DNA of 64,000 nt from Pseudomonas benzenivorans (GTDB lineage Bacteria; Pseudomonadota; Gammaproteobacteria; Pseudomonadales; Pseudomonadaceae), in contig NZ_FNCT01000008.1 of the NCBI RefSeq assembly GCF_900100495.1, positions 186,001 to 250,000 on the forward strand, written 5' to 3'. Below are positions 45,777-55,655 of the stretch, piece by piece. The position numbers and the translations under genes were made by a program. The notes under the pieces were generated by a model. It searched no databases and was not told the DNA's origin. It saw nothing but the letters and a program-made list of their open reading frames with translations. Every line of letters begins with the position of its first letter. Position 1 is the first letter of the stretch.

Positions 45777-46610
45777 TCAGTTCTGGCGGATGCCGGCCAC
45801 CAGCCAGGGCTGGTCGTCGCCGACCGCTCGTTCCAGGCGCCAGCTTTCACTGAAGGCTTCTCCCTGGTCGAAGCGCGAGGTCTTCGACAGGCCGCTGAAG
45901 GTCAGGGTGGCGACGGTCTTGTCGCTCAAGTCGTCGACGCCGTCCAGTTGCACCTCGAGGTTATCGATATAGGTGGACTGGAAGCCGTCGCCGAGGTCGG
46001 CGCGCTCGCGTTTGAGGAATTCCAGCAGCTGCGGGGTGACGAACTCGGCGATCTGCTCCATCTCGTTGGCATCCCAGTGCTGCTGCAGGCTGAGGAAGTG
46101 TTCGCGGCCGGCGGCGACGAAACTCTGCTCGTTGAACCAGGCCGGGGCGTTGATTACCGGCTTGATCGCCGCGGCGCCAGTGTTGCCGAAGATCGAAGTC
46201 GGTGCGGCCGGCATCTCGCGCTGGTAGGGCACGCCACCAGCGGTGGCCAGTTGGGCGCGCTGGCGACGGGCGGCGAGGAAGCGGAACAGCAGGAAGGCGA
46301 TCAGGCCGAAGATCAGCATGTCCATGATCTGCAGGCCTTCGAAGCCGTCACCCATGAACAGCGAGGCGAGCAGGCCGCCGGCGGCCAGACCGGCCAAGGG
46401 GCCGAGCCAGCGCGAGGCGCCGCTGGTGGCGGGCTGGCGGGTGGCGGTGGTTGTCGTGGCGGTCGAGGTGGTCGGCGACTGCGTCTGGCGGGTCTGGTGG
46501 CTGGGCGCGGAGCCGAAGGATTTGGCGCCGCCAAAACGCTTGGCGTGGGCTTCGAAGCTGAAGGTCAGCGCCAGGCACATGACCAGGGCGATACTGAGGA
46601 AACGCTGCAT
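45777..46610 (-). CDS. Tim44-like domain membrane protein
   Basis: A 277-residue exported or membrane protein with an N-terminal signal (residues 1-23), a low-complexity Thr/Ser/Gln linker (about 36-62), a glycine-rich hydrophobic segment and a transmembrane segment (IMDMLIFGLIAFLLFRFL, about 94-111), then a C-terminal Tim44/NTF2-like domain (FLSLQQHWDANEMEQIAEF to the end). Bacterial Tim44-like proteins are of unknown function, possibly envelope stress or lipid related. Strong terminator downstream. Confidence 0.85.
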   Translation of the reverse strand: MQRFLSIALVMCLALTFSFEAHAKRFGGAKSFGSAPSHQTRQTQSPTTSTATTTTATRQPATSGASRWLGPLAGLAAGGLLASLFMGDGFEGLQIMDMLIFGLIAFLLFRFLAARRQRAQLATAGGVPYQREMPAAPTSIFGNTGAAAIKPVINAPAWFNEQSFVAAGREHFLSLQQHWDANEMEQIAEFVTPQLLEFLKRERADLGDGFQSTYIDNLEVQLDGVDDLSDKTVATLTFSGLSKTSRFDQGEAFSESWRLERAVGDDQPWLVAGIRQN

Positions 46611-46790
46611 CAGGGGTTTCTCTTGGTGGCTGGAACTCTGCGCGGCATCTTGCACGGCATACGCGGCCCTGACTAGCCGCAGAATGTTTCCGGCTTTTGC
46701 TTTTCTACCGCAGGGGCAGGTACGCACCGGGACTGCGGCGCGATGCTGCGCAGGCGCGAACCGTGCCTATGGTGGGGCGGGTGACCGCCG

Positions 46791-46811
46791 GTAGGGTGCG
46801 CTGTGCGCCCC
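46791..46811. repeat. REP half-element, GTAGGGTGCGC arm
   Basis: A left arm GTAGGGTGCGCTGTGCGCCC without its own partner next to it. A matching right arm (GCGCACCCTAC, ending 47573) lies on the other side of the TetR gene. Confidence 0.55.
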
Positions 46812-46851
46812 AAGGATTGCGGTCAGTAGGTGCGACTCAGGCGCGATCCTC

Positions 46852-47430
46852 CTACTGGCGCAGCAACAGCCACAGCGGTCCACAGCGCAGCTGGCGGCGC
46901 AGCAGGGCGCGGAACTCGGCGGGATCCTCCGCCGGGTGGCGCAGCCAGTGCACGAAGCTGCGCAGGTAGACGCCGGTCAGCAGGCTTTCCTCGGTGATCC
47001 GCGCCAGGTGTAGGGTCTGCCGCTGCGCCGCCTCGCGCCACCACTGCACGGTGCGGCTGATGCGCAGCAGGCCGCGCAGCTGCAGGTGGATGTGTCCGGG
47101 CTCGAGCTTGTACAGCAGCATCTGCCCGGTCACCGCGCGATGCGCGGCGAGGCTGTCGAGCCAGGCGACCAGCAGTTCCTCCAGGCGCCTGTCCGGCTCC
47201 AGGGCGCTCAAGTCGGCGGCCTTGGCGCGGGCCAGCAGGGCCTGGTCGGCGCGGTCGAACCAGGCCTCGACCAGCTGATCCTTCTCCCGGTAGTGCGGGG
47301 CGATGGCGTCCAGGCCGACGCCCAGCTGCGCGGCCACATCGAACAGGTGCAAGCGTTCCCAGCCGCAGGCATCGGCCAGTCGCAGGGCGGTGTCGAGAAT
47401 CTGCTGGGCTGTGATGGTTGGTTTTTTCAT
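46852..47430 (-). CDS. TetR-family regulator with COQ9-like C-terminus
   Basis: A 192-residue TetR-type protein. The helix-turn-helix is in the first ~50 residues (ILDTALRLADACGWERLHL, then FDVAAQLGVGLDAIAPHYREKDQLVEAW). The C-terminal half (GHIHLQLRGLLRISRTVQWW) resembles the COQ9-type lipid-binding domain, so it could sense or handle a lipid. Target unknown. REP half-elements of opposite orientation bracket the gene. Confidence 0.75.
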   Translation of the reverse strand: MKKPTITAQQILDTALRLADACGWERLHLFDVAAQLGVGLDAIAPHYREKDQLVEAWFDRADQALLARAKAADLSALEPDRRLEELLVAWLDSLAAHRAVTGQMLLYKLEPGHIHLQLRGLLRISRTVQWWREAAQRQTLHLARITEESLLTGVYLRSFVHWLRHPAEDPAEFRALLRRQLRCGPLWLLLRQ

Positions 47431-47482
47431 CGGCTCACCTCGTCTCCGAGTATGGCCGTGGATCGCCGGGGCAGAGCCTGAA

Positions 47483-47516
47483 ACGACCAACGGAAGGCGA
47501 GGCTTCGGTTGGTCGT
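47483..47516 (-). terminator. Weak terminator hairpin after the TRAP binding-protein gene
   Basis: ACGACCAAC (47483-47491) and GTTGGTCGT (47508-47516) pair, extendable to 14 bp with one mismatch. Read on the minus strand it is followed by TTTCAGG, a short T tract. A REP half-element (47539-47573) occupies the rest of this gap. Confidence 0.4.
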
Positions 47517-47578
47517 GCGCACGAGCTGACATTGCGATGGTGCGCGCGGCCTAGGCGGCCCCGCGCACCCTACGGGGC

Positions 47579-48670
47579 TCAACGCCAGTTATACAGTTCC
47601 TTCTCGGACAGCTGGTGCATCTGGCTGGTTTGCGCCTGGAAGGCCTTCATCGAGGCCCAGATGCGCCCGTTCAGTTCACTCTGCGCGGCCAGTTCGCCGA
47701 GCACCACCTCGGTCTCGCGCTGCAGGGCGGCCAGCACCTCGTCGGGGAAGCGCTTGAGTTGGGTGCCCTGCTGCTTCAGCTCAGCCAGGGCCAGGGCGTT
47801 GTGGTAGACGTAGTCGTCGAGCATGTCCTGGCTGGCGGCGCGGGCGGCTTCCGTAAGAATCGCCTGCAGGTCGGCCGGCAGGCTGTCGAGGGCCTTCTGG
47901 TTGATCAGCAGTTCGAGCACCGCCTGCGGTTCCTGCCAGCCCGGGTAGTAGTAGAACTTGGCCGCCTTGTGCAGGCCGAAGGCCAGGTCGTTGTACGGGC
48001 TGACCCAGTCGCTGGCGTCGATGGCATTGGTCTGCAGGGCGGTGAACACCTCGCCGCCGGGCAGGTTGACGGTGGTCGCGCCGAGCTTGCTCAGCACCTC
48101 GCCGCCCAGGCCCGGCATGCGGATCTTCAGGCCCTTGAGGTCGTCCAGCGCGTTGATTTCCTTGTTGTACCAGCCGCCCATCTGCATGCCGGTATTGCCC
48201 ACCACCAGCGGCTTCACGCCATAGGGCGCGTAGGCCTCGTCCCACAGCGCCTGGCCGCCGCCCTTGCTCAGCCAGGCGTTCATCTCCGGCGTGGACAGGC
48301 CGAAGGGCACGGCGGTGAAGAACTGCGCCGCCGGCACCTTGCCCTTCCAGTAGTAGGCGGCGCCGTGACCGAGTTCGGCGGTGCCGCGCGACACCGCATC
48401 GAACACCTCCAGCGGCGGCACCAGCTCGCCGCCGGCGTAGACCTTGATGGTCAGGCGGCCGCCGCTCATGGTCGCCACCCGCTCGGCCAGGCGCTCGGCG
48501 GCGGTGCCCAGGCCCGGGTAGTTCTTCGGCCAGGCGGTGACCATCTTCCACTGGAAGCTCTGCGCCGGCGCGGCGGCCTGCTCGCTGCTGGCTTTTTCAT
48601 CCTTGCAGCCGGCCAGGCCGAGGGCGGCGATCAGCGCCGCGGCGGCGGCGAAGAGGTTGAACGGGGTCAT
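47579..48670 (-). CDS. TakP-like TRAP transporter binding lipoprotein (DctP family)
   Basis: A 363-residue DctP-family binding protein with a lipobox (LGLAGC, Cys 22). It matches the TakP (2-oxoacid) branch: WKMVTAWPKNYPGLGTAAERLA, MSGGRLTIKVYAGGELVPPL and ALQTNAIDASDWVSPYNDL. Rhodobacter TakP binds pyruvate and other 2-oxoacids with sodium. There are no DctQ/DctM genes next to it here, so it is an orphan in this window. Stop and start positions fit; a GTAGGGCGGG-type REP lies upstream. Confidence 0.88.
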   Translation of the reverse strand: MTPFNLFAAAAALIAALGLAGCKDEKASSEQAAAPAQSFQWKMVTAWPKNYPGLGTAAERLAERVATMSGGRLTIKVYAGGELVPPLEVFDAVSRGTAELGHGAAYYWKGKVPAAQFFTAVPFGLSTPEMNAWLSKGGGQALWDEAYAPYGVKPLVVGNTGMQMGGWYNKEINALDDLKGLKIRMPGLGGEVLSKLGATTVNLPGGEVFTALQTNAIDASDWVSPYNDLAFGLHKAAKFYYYPGWQEPQAVLELLINQKALDSLPADLQAILTEAARAASQDMLDDYVYHNALALAELKQQGTQLKRFPDEVLAALQRETEVVLGELAAQSELNGRIWASMKAFQAQTSQMHQLSEKELYNWR

Positions 48671-48693
48671 CGGGGCTTCCTTATTGTTTGTAG

Positions 48694-48743
48694 GTAGGGC
48701 GGGTGCAACCCGCAACAAGCCAGGCGGGTTGCACCCGTCCTAC
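48694..48743. repeat. REP-like element, GTAGGGCGGG type
   Basis: Arms GTAGGGCGGGTGCAACCCGC and the near-complement ending ACCCGTCCTAC at 48743. It lies between the TakP-like gene and uvrD. Confidence 0.7.
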
Positions 48744-48752
48744 GGTCCGTCG

Positions 48753-50942
48753 TTACAGGGCCTGCAGCTTGGCATAGCTGAGCATCAGCCACTTGCTGCC
48801 CTCGTTCTCGAAGTTCACCTGCACCCGCGCCTGGGCGCCGGCGCCCTCGAAGTTGAGGATGGTGCCTTCGCCGAACAAGGCATGCTGCACGCGCTGGCCG
48901 AGGCTGAAGGCGGTGTCCGGCACGGCGCTGCCGGCGAACAGGTTGCTGCCGGCCATGCCGCGGTTGTTCGCGGCGAAGGGCCGGCTGACGCTGTTGGACA
49001 GGCGCACTTCCTGGATCAGCTGCGGCGGGATCTCGCGGACGAAGCGCGAGACCTTGTTGTAGGTCTCGCTGCCGTACAGGCGGCGCGTCTCGGCGTAGGT
49101 GATCACCAGCTTGTGCATGGCCCGGGTGATGCCGACGTAGGCCAGGCGGCGCTCCTCCTCCAGGCGGCCGGGCTCTTCCAGGCTCATCTTGTGCGGGAAC
49201 AGGCCTTCTTCCATGCCGACCAGGAACACCTGGGGGAACTCCAGGCCCTTGGCGCTGTGCAGGGTCATCAGCTGGATGCTGTCTTCGTTTTCCGCCGCCT
49301 GGGTGTCGCCGGCCTCCAGCGAGGCGTGGCTGAGGAAGGCCTGCAGCGGCGTCAGCTGGTCGTCTTCGTCGTTCTCGAAGGCGCGCGCGGCGCTGACCAG
49401 TTCCTCGAGGTTCTCGATCCGTGCCTGGGCCTTCTCGCCCTTTTCCGCCTGGTGGTAGGCGATCAGGCCGCTCTGCTCGATGACCGTCTGGGTCATCAGG
49501 TGCAGCGGCATCTCCAGCACCTTGGCGGCGAGGTTGTCGATCAGCTCGACGAAGCCCGCCAGGGCACCGGCCGCGCGGCCGGGCAGGGCCTTGTTGGCGA
49601 GCATCAGGCGCACCGCCTCCCACATCGACACCTCATGCCCGCGGGCGTAGTCGCGGATCGCCTCGACGCTCTTCTCGCCGATGCCGCGCGCCGGCACGTT
49701 GACCACCCGTTCCAGCGCCGCGTCGTTGCCGCGGCCGTCGAGCAGGCGCAGGTAGGCCATGGCGTTCTTGATCTCGGCGCGTTCGAAGAAGCGCTGGCCG
49801 CCGTAGATGCGGTAGGGGATCTTCTCGCGCAGCAGGGCTTCCTCGAGCACCCGCGACTGGGCGTTGGAGCGGTAGAGGATGGCGATCTCGCTGCGCTTGA
49901 GGCCGTCCTTGCGCAGCGCGTCCTCGATCGACTCGACCACGTAGCGCGCCTCGTCGTGCTCGTTGAACGCCGCATAGAGGCTGAGCGGCTCGCCGTCGCC
50001 GCCGTCGGTCCACAGCTCCTTGCCCAGGCGCCCCTGGTTGTTGGCGATCAGCGCGTTGGCGGCCTTGAGGATGCCGGCGGTGGAGCGGTAGTTCTGCTCC
50101 AGGCGGATCACTTCGGCGTCGGCGAAGTCATCGGAGAACTGCTGGATGTTCTCGATCTTCGCCCCGCGCCAGCCGTAGATCGACTGGTCGTCGTCGCCCA
50201 CCACCATCAGGCTCTCGCCGCCCTTGGCGAGCAGGCGCAGCCAGGCGTACTGCACGGCGTTGGTGTCCTGGAACTCGTCGACCAGGATGTGCCGGAAGCG
50301 CCGCTGGTAGTGCTCGAGCAGGCCCGGCTTGTCGCGCCACAGGTCCAGGGCGCGCAGCAGCAGCTCGGAGAAGTCGATCACCCCGGCGCGCGCGCAGGCC
50401 GCCTCGTAGGCTTCGTAGATCTTCAGCATGGTGGCGAGGAACAGGTCGCCGCCGGGCTGAATATGCTGGGGTCTCAACCCCTCATCTTTTTGTCCGTTGA
50501 TAAACCACTGGGCCTGGCGCGGCGGCCAGCGCTGCTCGTCGAGGCCCAGTTCGCGGATCACCCGCTTGACCAGGCGCTGCTGGTCGTCGGAGTCGAGGAT
50601 CTGGAAGTTTTCGCTCAGGCCGGCTTCCTGCCAGTGCGCGCGCAGCAGGCGATGGGCCAGGCCGTGGAAGGTGCCGACCCACATGCCCGCGGGGTTCATC
50701 CCGAGCATCTGCTCGATGCGCACGCGCATCTCGGCGGCGGCCTTGTTGGTGAAGGTCACCGACAGGATGCTGTGCGGCGAGGCGCCTACCACCTGGATCA
50801 GCCAGGCGATACGGTGCACCAGCACGCGGGTCTTGCCGGAACCGGCGCCGGCCAGGACCAACTGACGGCCCAAACCGGCCGCTACGGCCTGGCGTTGAGC
50901 ATCGTTGAGGGAGTTCAGGAGCAGAGAGAGATCGTCGCGCAT
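48753..50942 (-). CDS. uvrD: DNA helicase II UvrD
   Basis: A 729-residue SF1A helicase that unwinds DNA in nucleotide excision and mismatch repair. Walker A AGAGSGKT (31-38), motif Ia VTFTNKAAAEMR, Walker B LVDEFQDTN, motif III GDDDQSIYGWRGA, motif V LMTLHSAKGLEFP and motif VI EERRLAYVGITRA are present. The C-terminal SH3-like tail (GQRVQHALFGEGTILNFEG) is intact and full length matches the family. It sits at the conserved uvrD position relative to the zwf-pyc block. Confidence 0.96.
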   Translation of the reverse strand: MRDDLSLLLNSLNDAQRQAVAAGLGRQLVLAGAGSGKTRVLVHRIAWLIQVVGASPHSILSVTFTNKAAAEMRVRIEQMLGMNPAGMWVGTFHGLAHRLLRAHWQEAGLSENFQILDSDDQQRLVKRVIRELGLDEQRWPPRQAQWFINGQKDEGLRPQHIQPGGDLFLATMLKIYEAYEAACARAGVIDFSELLLRALDLWRDKPGLLEHYQRRFRHILVDEFQDTNAVQYAWLRLLAKGGESLMVVGDDDQSIYGWRGAKIENIQQFSDDFADAEVIRLEQNYRSTAGILKAANALIANNQGRLGKELWTDGGDGEPLSLYAAFNEHDEARYVVESIEDALRKDGLKRSEIAILYRSNAQSRVLEEALLREKIPYRIYGGQRFFERAEIKNAMAYLRLLDGRGNDAALERVVNVPARGIGEKSVEAIRDYARGHEVSMWEAVRLMLANKALPGRAAGALAGFVELIDNLAAKVLEMPLHLMTQTVIEQSGLIAYHQAEKGEKAQARIENLEELVSAARAFENDEDDQLTPLQAFLSHASLEAGDTQAAENEDSIQLMTLHSAKGLEFPQVFLVGMEEGLFPHKMSLEEPGRLEEERRLAYVGITRAMHKLVITYAETRRLYGSETYNKVSRFVREIPPQLIQEVRLSNSVSRPFAANNRGMAGSNLFAGSAVPDTAFSLGQRVQHALFGEGTILNFEGAGAQARVQVNFENEGSKWLMLSYAKLQAL

Positions 50943-51166
50943 CGCGGCATTCTAGGGGGCGGGGGCAGGGAGGGCAAACCGCGCCGTGATCGCCGCGCGC
51001 AACTGACGAGCGGCAGGCCGCTTTGCCGGCCGGCGGTTGCCTCGTCGTCCCTCGTCGAAAGTTAGGGGCCAGGTGGCGAAATTGCCTCCATCGTTCTTGG
51101 GCACGGCGTCTAGCTCGGGTATGCTCCGCCGACGCCTAGGCATCCATCATTACAAGAAAATCGCCT

Positions 51167-54046
51167 ATGACTGCTACTACTAGCGCCGTACTGGCCGATC
51201 TGACGCTGGACAGCAGCGGTGAGATTCGTCGGCAATTCGCCACGGATATCGCCGTCGAACGCACCCGCCTGCTGTACCAGGGCTCGCGGGTGCCGAGCCT
51301 ATTCATGCTGCTCAACGGCCTGGCCTGCGCCTACCTGCTGTGGGCGCCGCAAAATCGCCTGCTGTTGTCGGTCTGGCTGGTCTGGCTGGTGCTGCTGGCG
51401 CTGTTGCGCCTGGTGCAGGTCACCGCCTTCAATGCCGCGTTGCCGAGTCTCCAGGCCCACCCGCAGTGGCGCCGGCGCTTTCTCTTCGGTGCCGGTGCCT
51501 CCGGCCTGACCCTGGCCTTCGCCGCCATCGCCCTGGTGCCGGCCGACGTGTTCTACCAGCAGGCCCTGGTCTATGGCCTGATCGCCGCGGCGATTCTCTC
51601 GGCCAGCGTCGCCTATGCCGTCAGCCTGTCGGCGTTCCTGACCTTCGCCTTGCCCTGCCTGTTGCCCTCGATGACCTATTTGCTGCTCAGCGAGCACGAG
51701 CTGCAGCGTGGCTGGGGCTTGCTCGGCGGGATCCTGCTGCTGGCGCTGCTGGTGGTGGCCTGGCAGGTCAACCGCCTGGTGCAGCGCAGCCTGCTGCAGC
51801 GCTTCCATAACCAGGCGCTGATCGCCAGTCTGGAGCATGCCAAGCTGCAGGCCGAGGGGCTCAACGAGGAGCTGGCGCGCGAAGTCGAGCAGCGCCGCCG
51901 CGCCGAGCGCGAGCTGCGCGGCGCCCACGACGAGCTGGAAATGCGCGTGGCCCAGCGCACCCTGGAACTGGACGACACCACCCACGCCCTTGGCAAGAGC
52001 CAGGCGCGTCTGGCCCTGGCCCTGGAAGCCAGCGAGCTGGGGCTGTGGGACTGGAACCTGCAGAGCGACGAGGTGCACCACTCGCAGCTCAAGGAAATCT
52101 TCGGCCTCGAGCCGGATGCGGTCCAGGCCATGCTGCGCGACCTCAAGCCGCGCCTGCACCCGGACGACCTGCCGTTGCTGCGCCGGGCCCTGGTCGAGCA
52201 TATGAAGGGGCTGACCGACGGCTATCAGGTCGAATACCGCATCAGGCACGCCCGCGGCCACTGGGTGTGGATCGAGGATCGCGGCCGTGCGGTCGAGCGC
52301 GACGCCGCCGGCAGGGTGCTGCGCATGCTCGGCACGCGGCGCGATATCAGCGCGCGCAAGCGGCAGGAAGAGCAGCAGCGCCTCGCCGCCACGGTGTTCG
52401 AGGCGGCCAGCGAAGGCATCGTCATCCTCGACCCGGCTTACCGGCTGCTGGCGGTCAACCAGGCCTTCAGCCAAGTCACCGGCTACCGCCAGGATGAGGT
52501 GGTCGGCAAGAGCGTGGCGACCCTGATCAGCAGCAGCGAGACGCGCCGCCAGTACCAGCTGATCCGCCTGGAGCTGGAGGCGAATAGCCACTGGCAGGGC
52601 GAGCTGATCGAGACGCGCAAGAACGGCGAGCTCTATCCGCAATGGTTGCAGCTGAACATGGTGCGCGACGCCAGGGGCAGCGTCAGCCATATCGTCGGCT
52701 TCTTCGCCGACCTGTCGTCGCGGCGCGAAGCCGAGGAGCGCCTGCGCTACCTGTCGCACTATGACGAACTGACCGGCCTGGCCAACCGCAGCCTGTTCAA
52801 GGAGCGCCTGCACGAGGCCAGCCAGCGCGCGCGGCAGAGCGGGCGCAGCCTGGCCCTGCTGCATATCGACCTGGATCGCTTCAAGCTGCTCAACGACAGC
52901 CTCGGCCATGAGGTGGCCGACCAGTTGCTGCGCCAGATGAGTCGCCGCCTGGCCCAGGCGGTGCCCGAGGCCGATACCCTGGCGCGGCTGTCCGGCGACG
53001 AGTTCGCCGTGCTGCTCGATGCCTATGGCAGCCTGTCCAGCCTGGCGCGCATGGCCAGCCGCCTGTTGGCCAAGCTGCGCATGCCGATCACCGTCGGCGG
53101 CCAGGAATTGGTGGTCAGTGCGTCCGTCGGCATCAGCCTGCTGCCGGACAACGCGCGGGAGATCTCCGCCTTGATCAGCCAGGCCAACATGGCCATGCAA
53201 CATGCCAAGCACCTGGGCGGCAACACCTTCCAGTTCTTCACCGAAAACCTGCAGGCCTGCACCCTGGAGCGCCTGCAACTGGAAACCCAACTGCGCAAGG
53301 GCATCGAAGAGGGGCAGCTGGAGGTGTTCTACCAGCCCAAGCTGTGCCTGGCCGACGACAGCCTGAACGCCGCCGAGGCCCTGGTGCGTTGGCGGCACCC
53401 GGAGCTGGGCCTGGTGCCGCCGGGGGACTTCATCGGCCTGGCCGAGGAAACCGGGCTGATCGCGCCGATCGGCGAGTTCGTCCTGCGCCAGGCCTGTCAG
53501 CAGGCGCGCGAATGGCAGCGCCAGGGGCTGGCGGAGATTCGCGTGTCGGTGAACCTGTCGGTGCACCAGCTGCGCCAGGGCAACCTGACCAGCCTGGTGC
53601 GCCAGGTGCTCAATGAAACCGGGCTGGCGCCGCGCTTCCTCGAACTGGAATTGACCGAAAGCCAGTTGCTCGACAACGTCGAGAGCGTCATCGCCACCTT
53701 CCAGCAGCTGCGCGACCTGGGGGTCAAGCTGGCGATCGACGACTTCGGCACCGGCTACTCCTCGCTCAGCTACCTCAAGCGCTTCCCGGTGGACTACGTG
53801 AAGATCGACCAGGCCTTCATCCGCGGCCTGGCGCCCGGCAGCGAGGACGCGGCGATCACCCGGGCGATCATCGTCATGGCCCACAGCCTGGAGCTGAAGG
53901 TGGTCGCCGAGGGCGTGGAAACCCAGGCCCAGATGGATTTCCTCAAGGCCCAGCGCTGCGACGAGATCCAGGGCTTCCTGATCAGCAAGCCGGTCGAGGC
54001 CGGGGCATTCGCGCGCTTGCTCCGGGAGCATGCGGCGCCGCTCTGA
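51167..54046 (+). CDS. Membrane PAS-GGDEF-EAL cyclic-di-GMP protein
   Basis: A 959-residue protein. About six N-terminal membrane segments (residues ~45-210) precede a coiled coil (~225-280), two PAS domains with PAC-like regions (~285-410 and ~410-530), a GGDEF domain with SGDEF at ~606 and an EAL domain with AAEALVRW near 735, ELTES, and [13 protein letters not shown] plus [11 protein letters not shown] metal and catalytic residues look complete, so phosphodiesterase activity is likely; the cyclase could be active or serve to bind GTP. There is no RxxD inhibitory site before SGDEF. Matches the gene after uvrD in P. aeruginosa. Confidence 0.92.
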   Translation: MTATTSAVLADLTLDSSGEIRRQFATDIAVERTRLLYQGSRVPSLFMLLNGLACAYLLWAPQNRLLLSVWLVWLVLLALLRLVQVTAFNAALPSLQAHPQWRRRFLFGAGASGLTLAFAAIALVPADVFYQQALVYGLIAAAILSASVAYAVSLSAFLTFALPCLLPSMTYLLLSEHELQRGWGLLGGILLLALLVVAWQVNRLVQRSLLQRFHNQALIASLEHAKLQAEGLNEELAREVEQRRRAERELRGAHDELEMRVAQRTLELDDTTHALGKSQARLALALEASELGLWDWNLQSDEVHHSQLKEIFGLEPDAVQAMLRDLKPRLHPDDLPLLRRALVEHMKGLTDGYQVEYRIRHARGHWVWIEDRGRAVERDAAGRVLRMLGTRRDISARKRQEEQQRLAATVFEAASEGIVILDPAYRLLAVNQAFSQVTGYRQDEVVGKSVATLISSSETRRQYQLIRLELEANSHWQGELIETRKNGELYPQWLQLNMVRDARGSVSHIVGFFADLSSRREAEERLRYLSHYDELTGLANRSLFKERLHEASQRARQSGRSLALLHIDLDRFKLLNDSLGHEVADQLLRQMSRRLAQAVPEADTLARLSGDEFAVLLDAYGSLSSLARMASRLLAKLRMPITVGGQELVVSASVGISLLPDNAREISALISQANMAMQHAKHLGGNTFQFFTENLQACTLERLQLETQLRKGIEEGQLEVFYQPKLCLADDSLNAAEALVRWRHPELGLVPPGDFIGLAEETGLIAPIGEFVLRQACQQAREWQRQGLAEIRVSVNLSVHQLRQGNLTSLVRQVLNETGLAPRFLELELTESQLLDNVESVIATFQQLRDLGVKLAIDDFGTGYSSLSYLKRFPVDYVKIDQAFIRGLAPGSEDAAITRAIIVMAHSLELKVVAEGVETQAQMDFLKAQRCDEIQGFLISKPVEAGAFARLLREHAAPL

Positions 54047-54251
54047 GGCGCTGTTCCCGTTGTTCCCACGGGGGCGCGGGCCGAGCCGTCGGGCGGCTCG
54101 GTGCGGCTGGCCTTTAGTGGGGCGCGGCGGCGCCCGCTGGGTGCCGGGCCCAATCAAAGATGGCTGCCGTTGCGGCTGCCCGGGGATAACCTGAGGCCAC
54201 GCAGGTCGTGGTGTTCTGCGTTGTCCAAGGTCTCACCGGAGGAGAGTGGCC

Positions 54252-54950
54252 ATGCCCAAACCCGCAGGCCTGAGCATGGGCTTACGCCTGCTCCTGGCCT
54301 CCCAGTCGATGGCGCCGCTGGCGGTCAAGCTGACCCTGGTGCAGCAGTTGGGCCCGGCGCGTGCCGCGCTGCTGGCGCCACATATGCCGGGCGCGCAACT
54401 GCGTGAGCTGATTCTCGGCCTGCCGGTCGAATTCACCGCCCAGGTCGCCACCCATCTCGACCCGCAACTGGTGCTCGATACCTACCTCAGTCTGCCGGAC
54501 AGCCTGCACCTGGCGGTCGCCCGCCGGCTCTGCGCCGTCCAGGCCTTCGCCACCGCGGCGCGTTATGCCGAGTGCCTGTCGGCCCAGCAGATCAAGGTGC
54601 TGATCTTCGGCATCCACGATGCCCGGCAGGTGGTGAAAATCGCCCGGCATATCCAGGACCTGCAGTTGATCAGTCAGAGCCTGCGGAGCTTCTCCACCGG
54701 CTACCTGTGCAAGCTCACCGAAGCCGCGGTGGATGACGATAACGTGGCGGTGTCCGCGGGAGTGCTCAGCGGCCTGCCCCTGTCGCGCCAGGCGGATGTG
54801 TGCGCGGGGTTGCGGCCGGGCACTCTGCTGGCGCTGTTGCCGATGCTGCTCGCGGCCAGCGACCAGGCGCTGGGTGGCTACCTGCCGGAGCGGGTGTTGC
54901 AGGGTGCCGGGATAGCGGCTGCACGGTGCGGGCAGATGCCGGTCGATTGA
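54252..54950 (+). CDS. Hypothetical protein, alpha-helical
   Basis: A 232-residue soluble protein, mostly helical, with repeated LP-x-x-L segments (LILGLPVEFTAQVATHLDPQ, LSGLPLSRQADVCAGL). No signal peptide and no recognised domain. ATG at 54252 has GGAGGAGAG at 54238-54246; a GTG at 54246 lies inside that ribosome site. It occupies the position of a hypothetical gene between the GGDEF/EAL gene and zwf in P. aeruginosa, but I cannot confirm homology. Confidence 0.65.
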   Translation: MPKPAGLSMGLRLLLASQSMAPLAVKLTLVQQLGPARAALLAPHMPGAQLRELILGLPVEFTAQVATHLDPQLVLDTYLSLPDSLHLAVARRLCAVQAFATAARYAECLSAQQIKVLIFGIHDARQVVKIARHIQDLQLISQSLRSFSTGYLCKLTEAAVDDDNVAVSAGVLSGLPLSRQADVCAGLRPGTLLALLPMLLAASDQALGGYLPERVLQGAGIAAARCGQMPVD

Positions 54951-55182
54951 GCCGGCGCCTCGGCCAGCCGCGGGGCTCGGCGGCACGACGTTTGCTGCCT
55001 GGTGCGCCGATCGCGGTAATCGCCCCGTTCCCCTCGACTCCCGCGCTGCAGCCGGGTCGGCGCCCTCTGGGCCCGCAGAAAAGTACTTTGGTGCTAGGCA
55101 ATCGCTGCTTTTGTACAAGAGCCGGCTAAAGCCCCTACAAAATATACTGGCTTTGCCGAGCCATCTTGAGGGGAGTCACACA

Positions 55183-55566
55183 ATGAAAATGAAGGTGCTG
55201 TGGTCTTTAGCGTTATGCAGTGCATTGGCGACTATCCCGTTCGCCCAGGCCGAAGAGGGAGGCATGGAGGCGGCCGGGCGTCAGCTGTTCACCCACCACT
55301 GTGCGGCGTGCCACTCGCTGGATACCAGCCAGAACGCCTTCGGTCCGAGCCTGGTCGGGGTGGTCGACCGCAAGGCGGCCACGCTGCCCCGGTTTGCCTA
55401 CTCCAAGGCCATGGAGGCATCCGGAATCACCTGGACCGAGGACAATCTGCGCAAGTGGATCACCGATAACGAAGCGCTGGTTCCGGGTACCCGGATGCGT
55501 CACGTCGCCATTACCGATCAGGCCGAGCAGGACTACCTGATCAGCTTCCTGCGCACCTTGAAATAA
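55183..55566 (+). CDS. Class I cytochrome c
   Basis: A 127-residue periplasmic cytochrome c. Signal peptide about residues 1-24 (ending AQAEE), haem site CAACH (Cys ~44, His ~48), and the distal methionine probably in PGTRMRHVAI near residue 107. The fold and length match small soluble cytochromes c550/c552 with the opening GRQLFTHHCAACHSL. It probably shuttles electrons in the periplasm. A stable hairpin follows the stop. Confidence 0.9.
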   Translation: MKMKVLWSLALCSALATIPFAQAEEGGMEAAGRQLFTHHCAACHSLDTSQNAFGPSLVGVVDRKAATLPRFAYSKAMEASGITWTEDNLRKWITDNEALVPGTRMRHVAITDQAEQDYLISFLRTLK

Positions 55567-55572
55567 GCCAGC

Positions 55573-55602
55573 GCCAGCCGGGCAGGTCCCGGCTGGCTTA
55601 GC
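55573..55602 (+). terminator. Probable terminator after cytochrome c
   Basis: GCCAGCCGGG (55573-55582) pairs perfectly with CCCGGCTGGC (55588-55597), followed by TTAGCTTCT, a weak T tract. Confidence 0.55.
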
Positions 55603-55626
55603 TTCTCCGGCCGCTTGGCCCGCAGA

Positions 55627-55646
55627 CCGCGGCTGGCCAGCCGCGG
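55627..55646. other. Perfect 20-bp palindrome between cytochrome c and zwf
   Basis: CCGCGGCTGGCCAGCCGCGG reads the same on both strands. It lies nine bases downstream of the zwf stop on the minus strand, so it may act as a transcript end hairpin; there is no T tract. Confidence 0.5.
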
Positions 55647-55655
55647 CTTCCTGGA

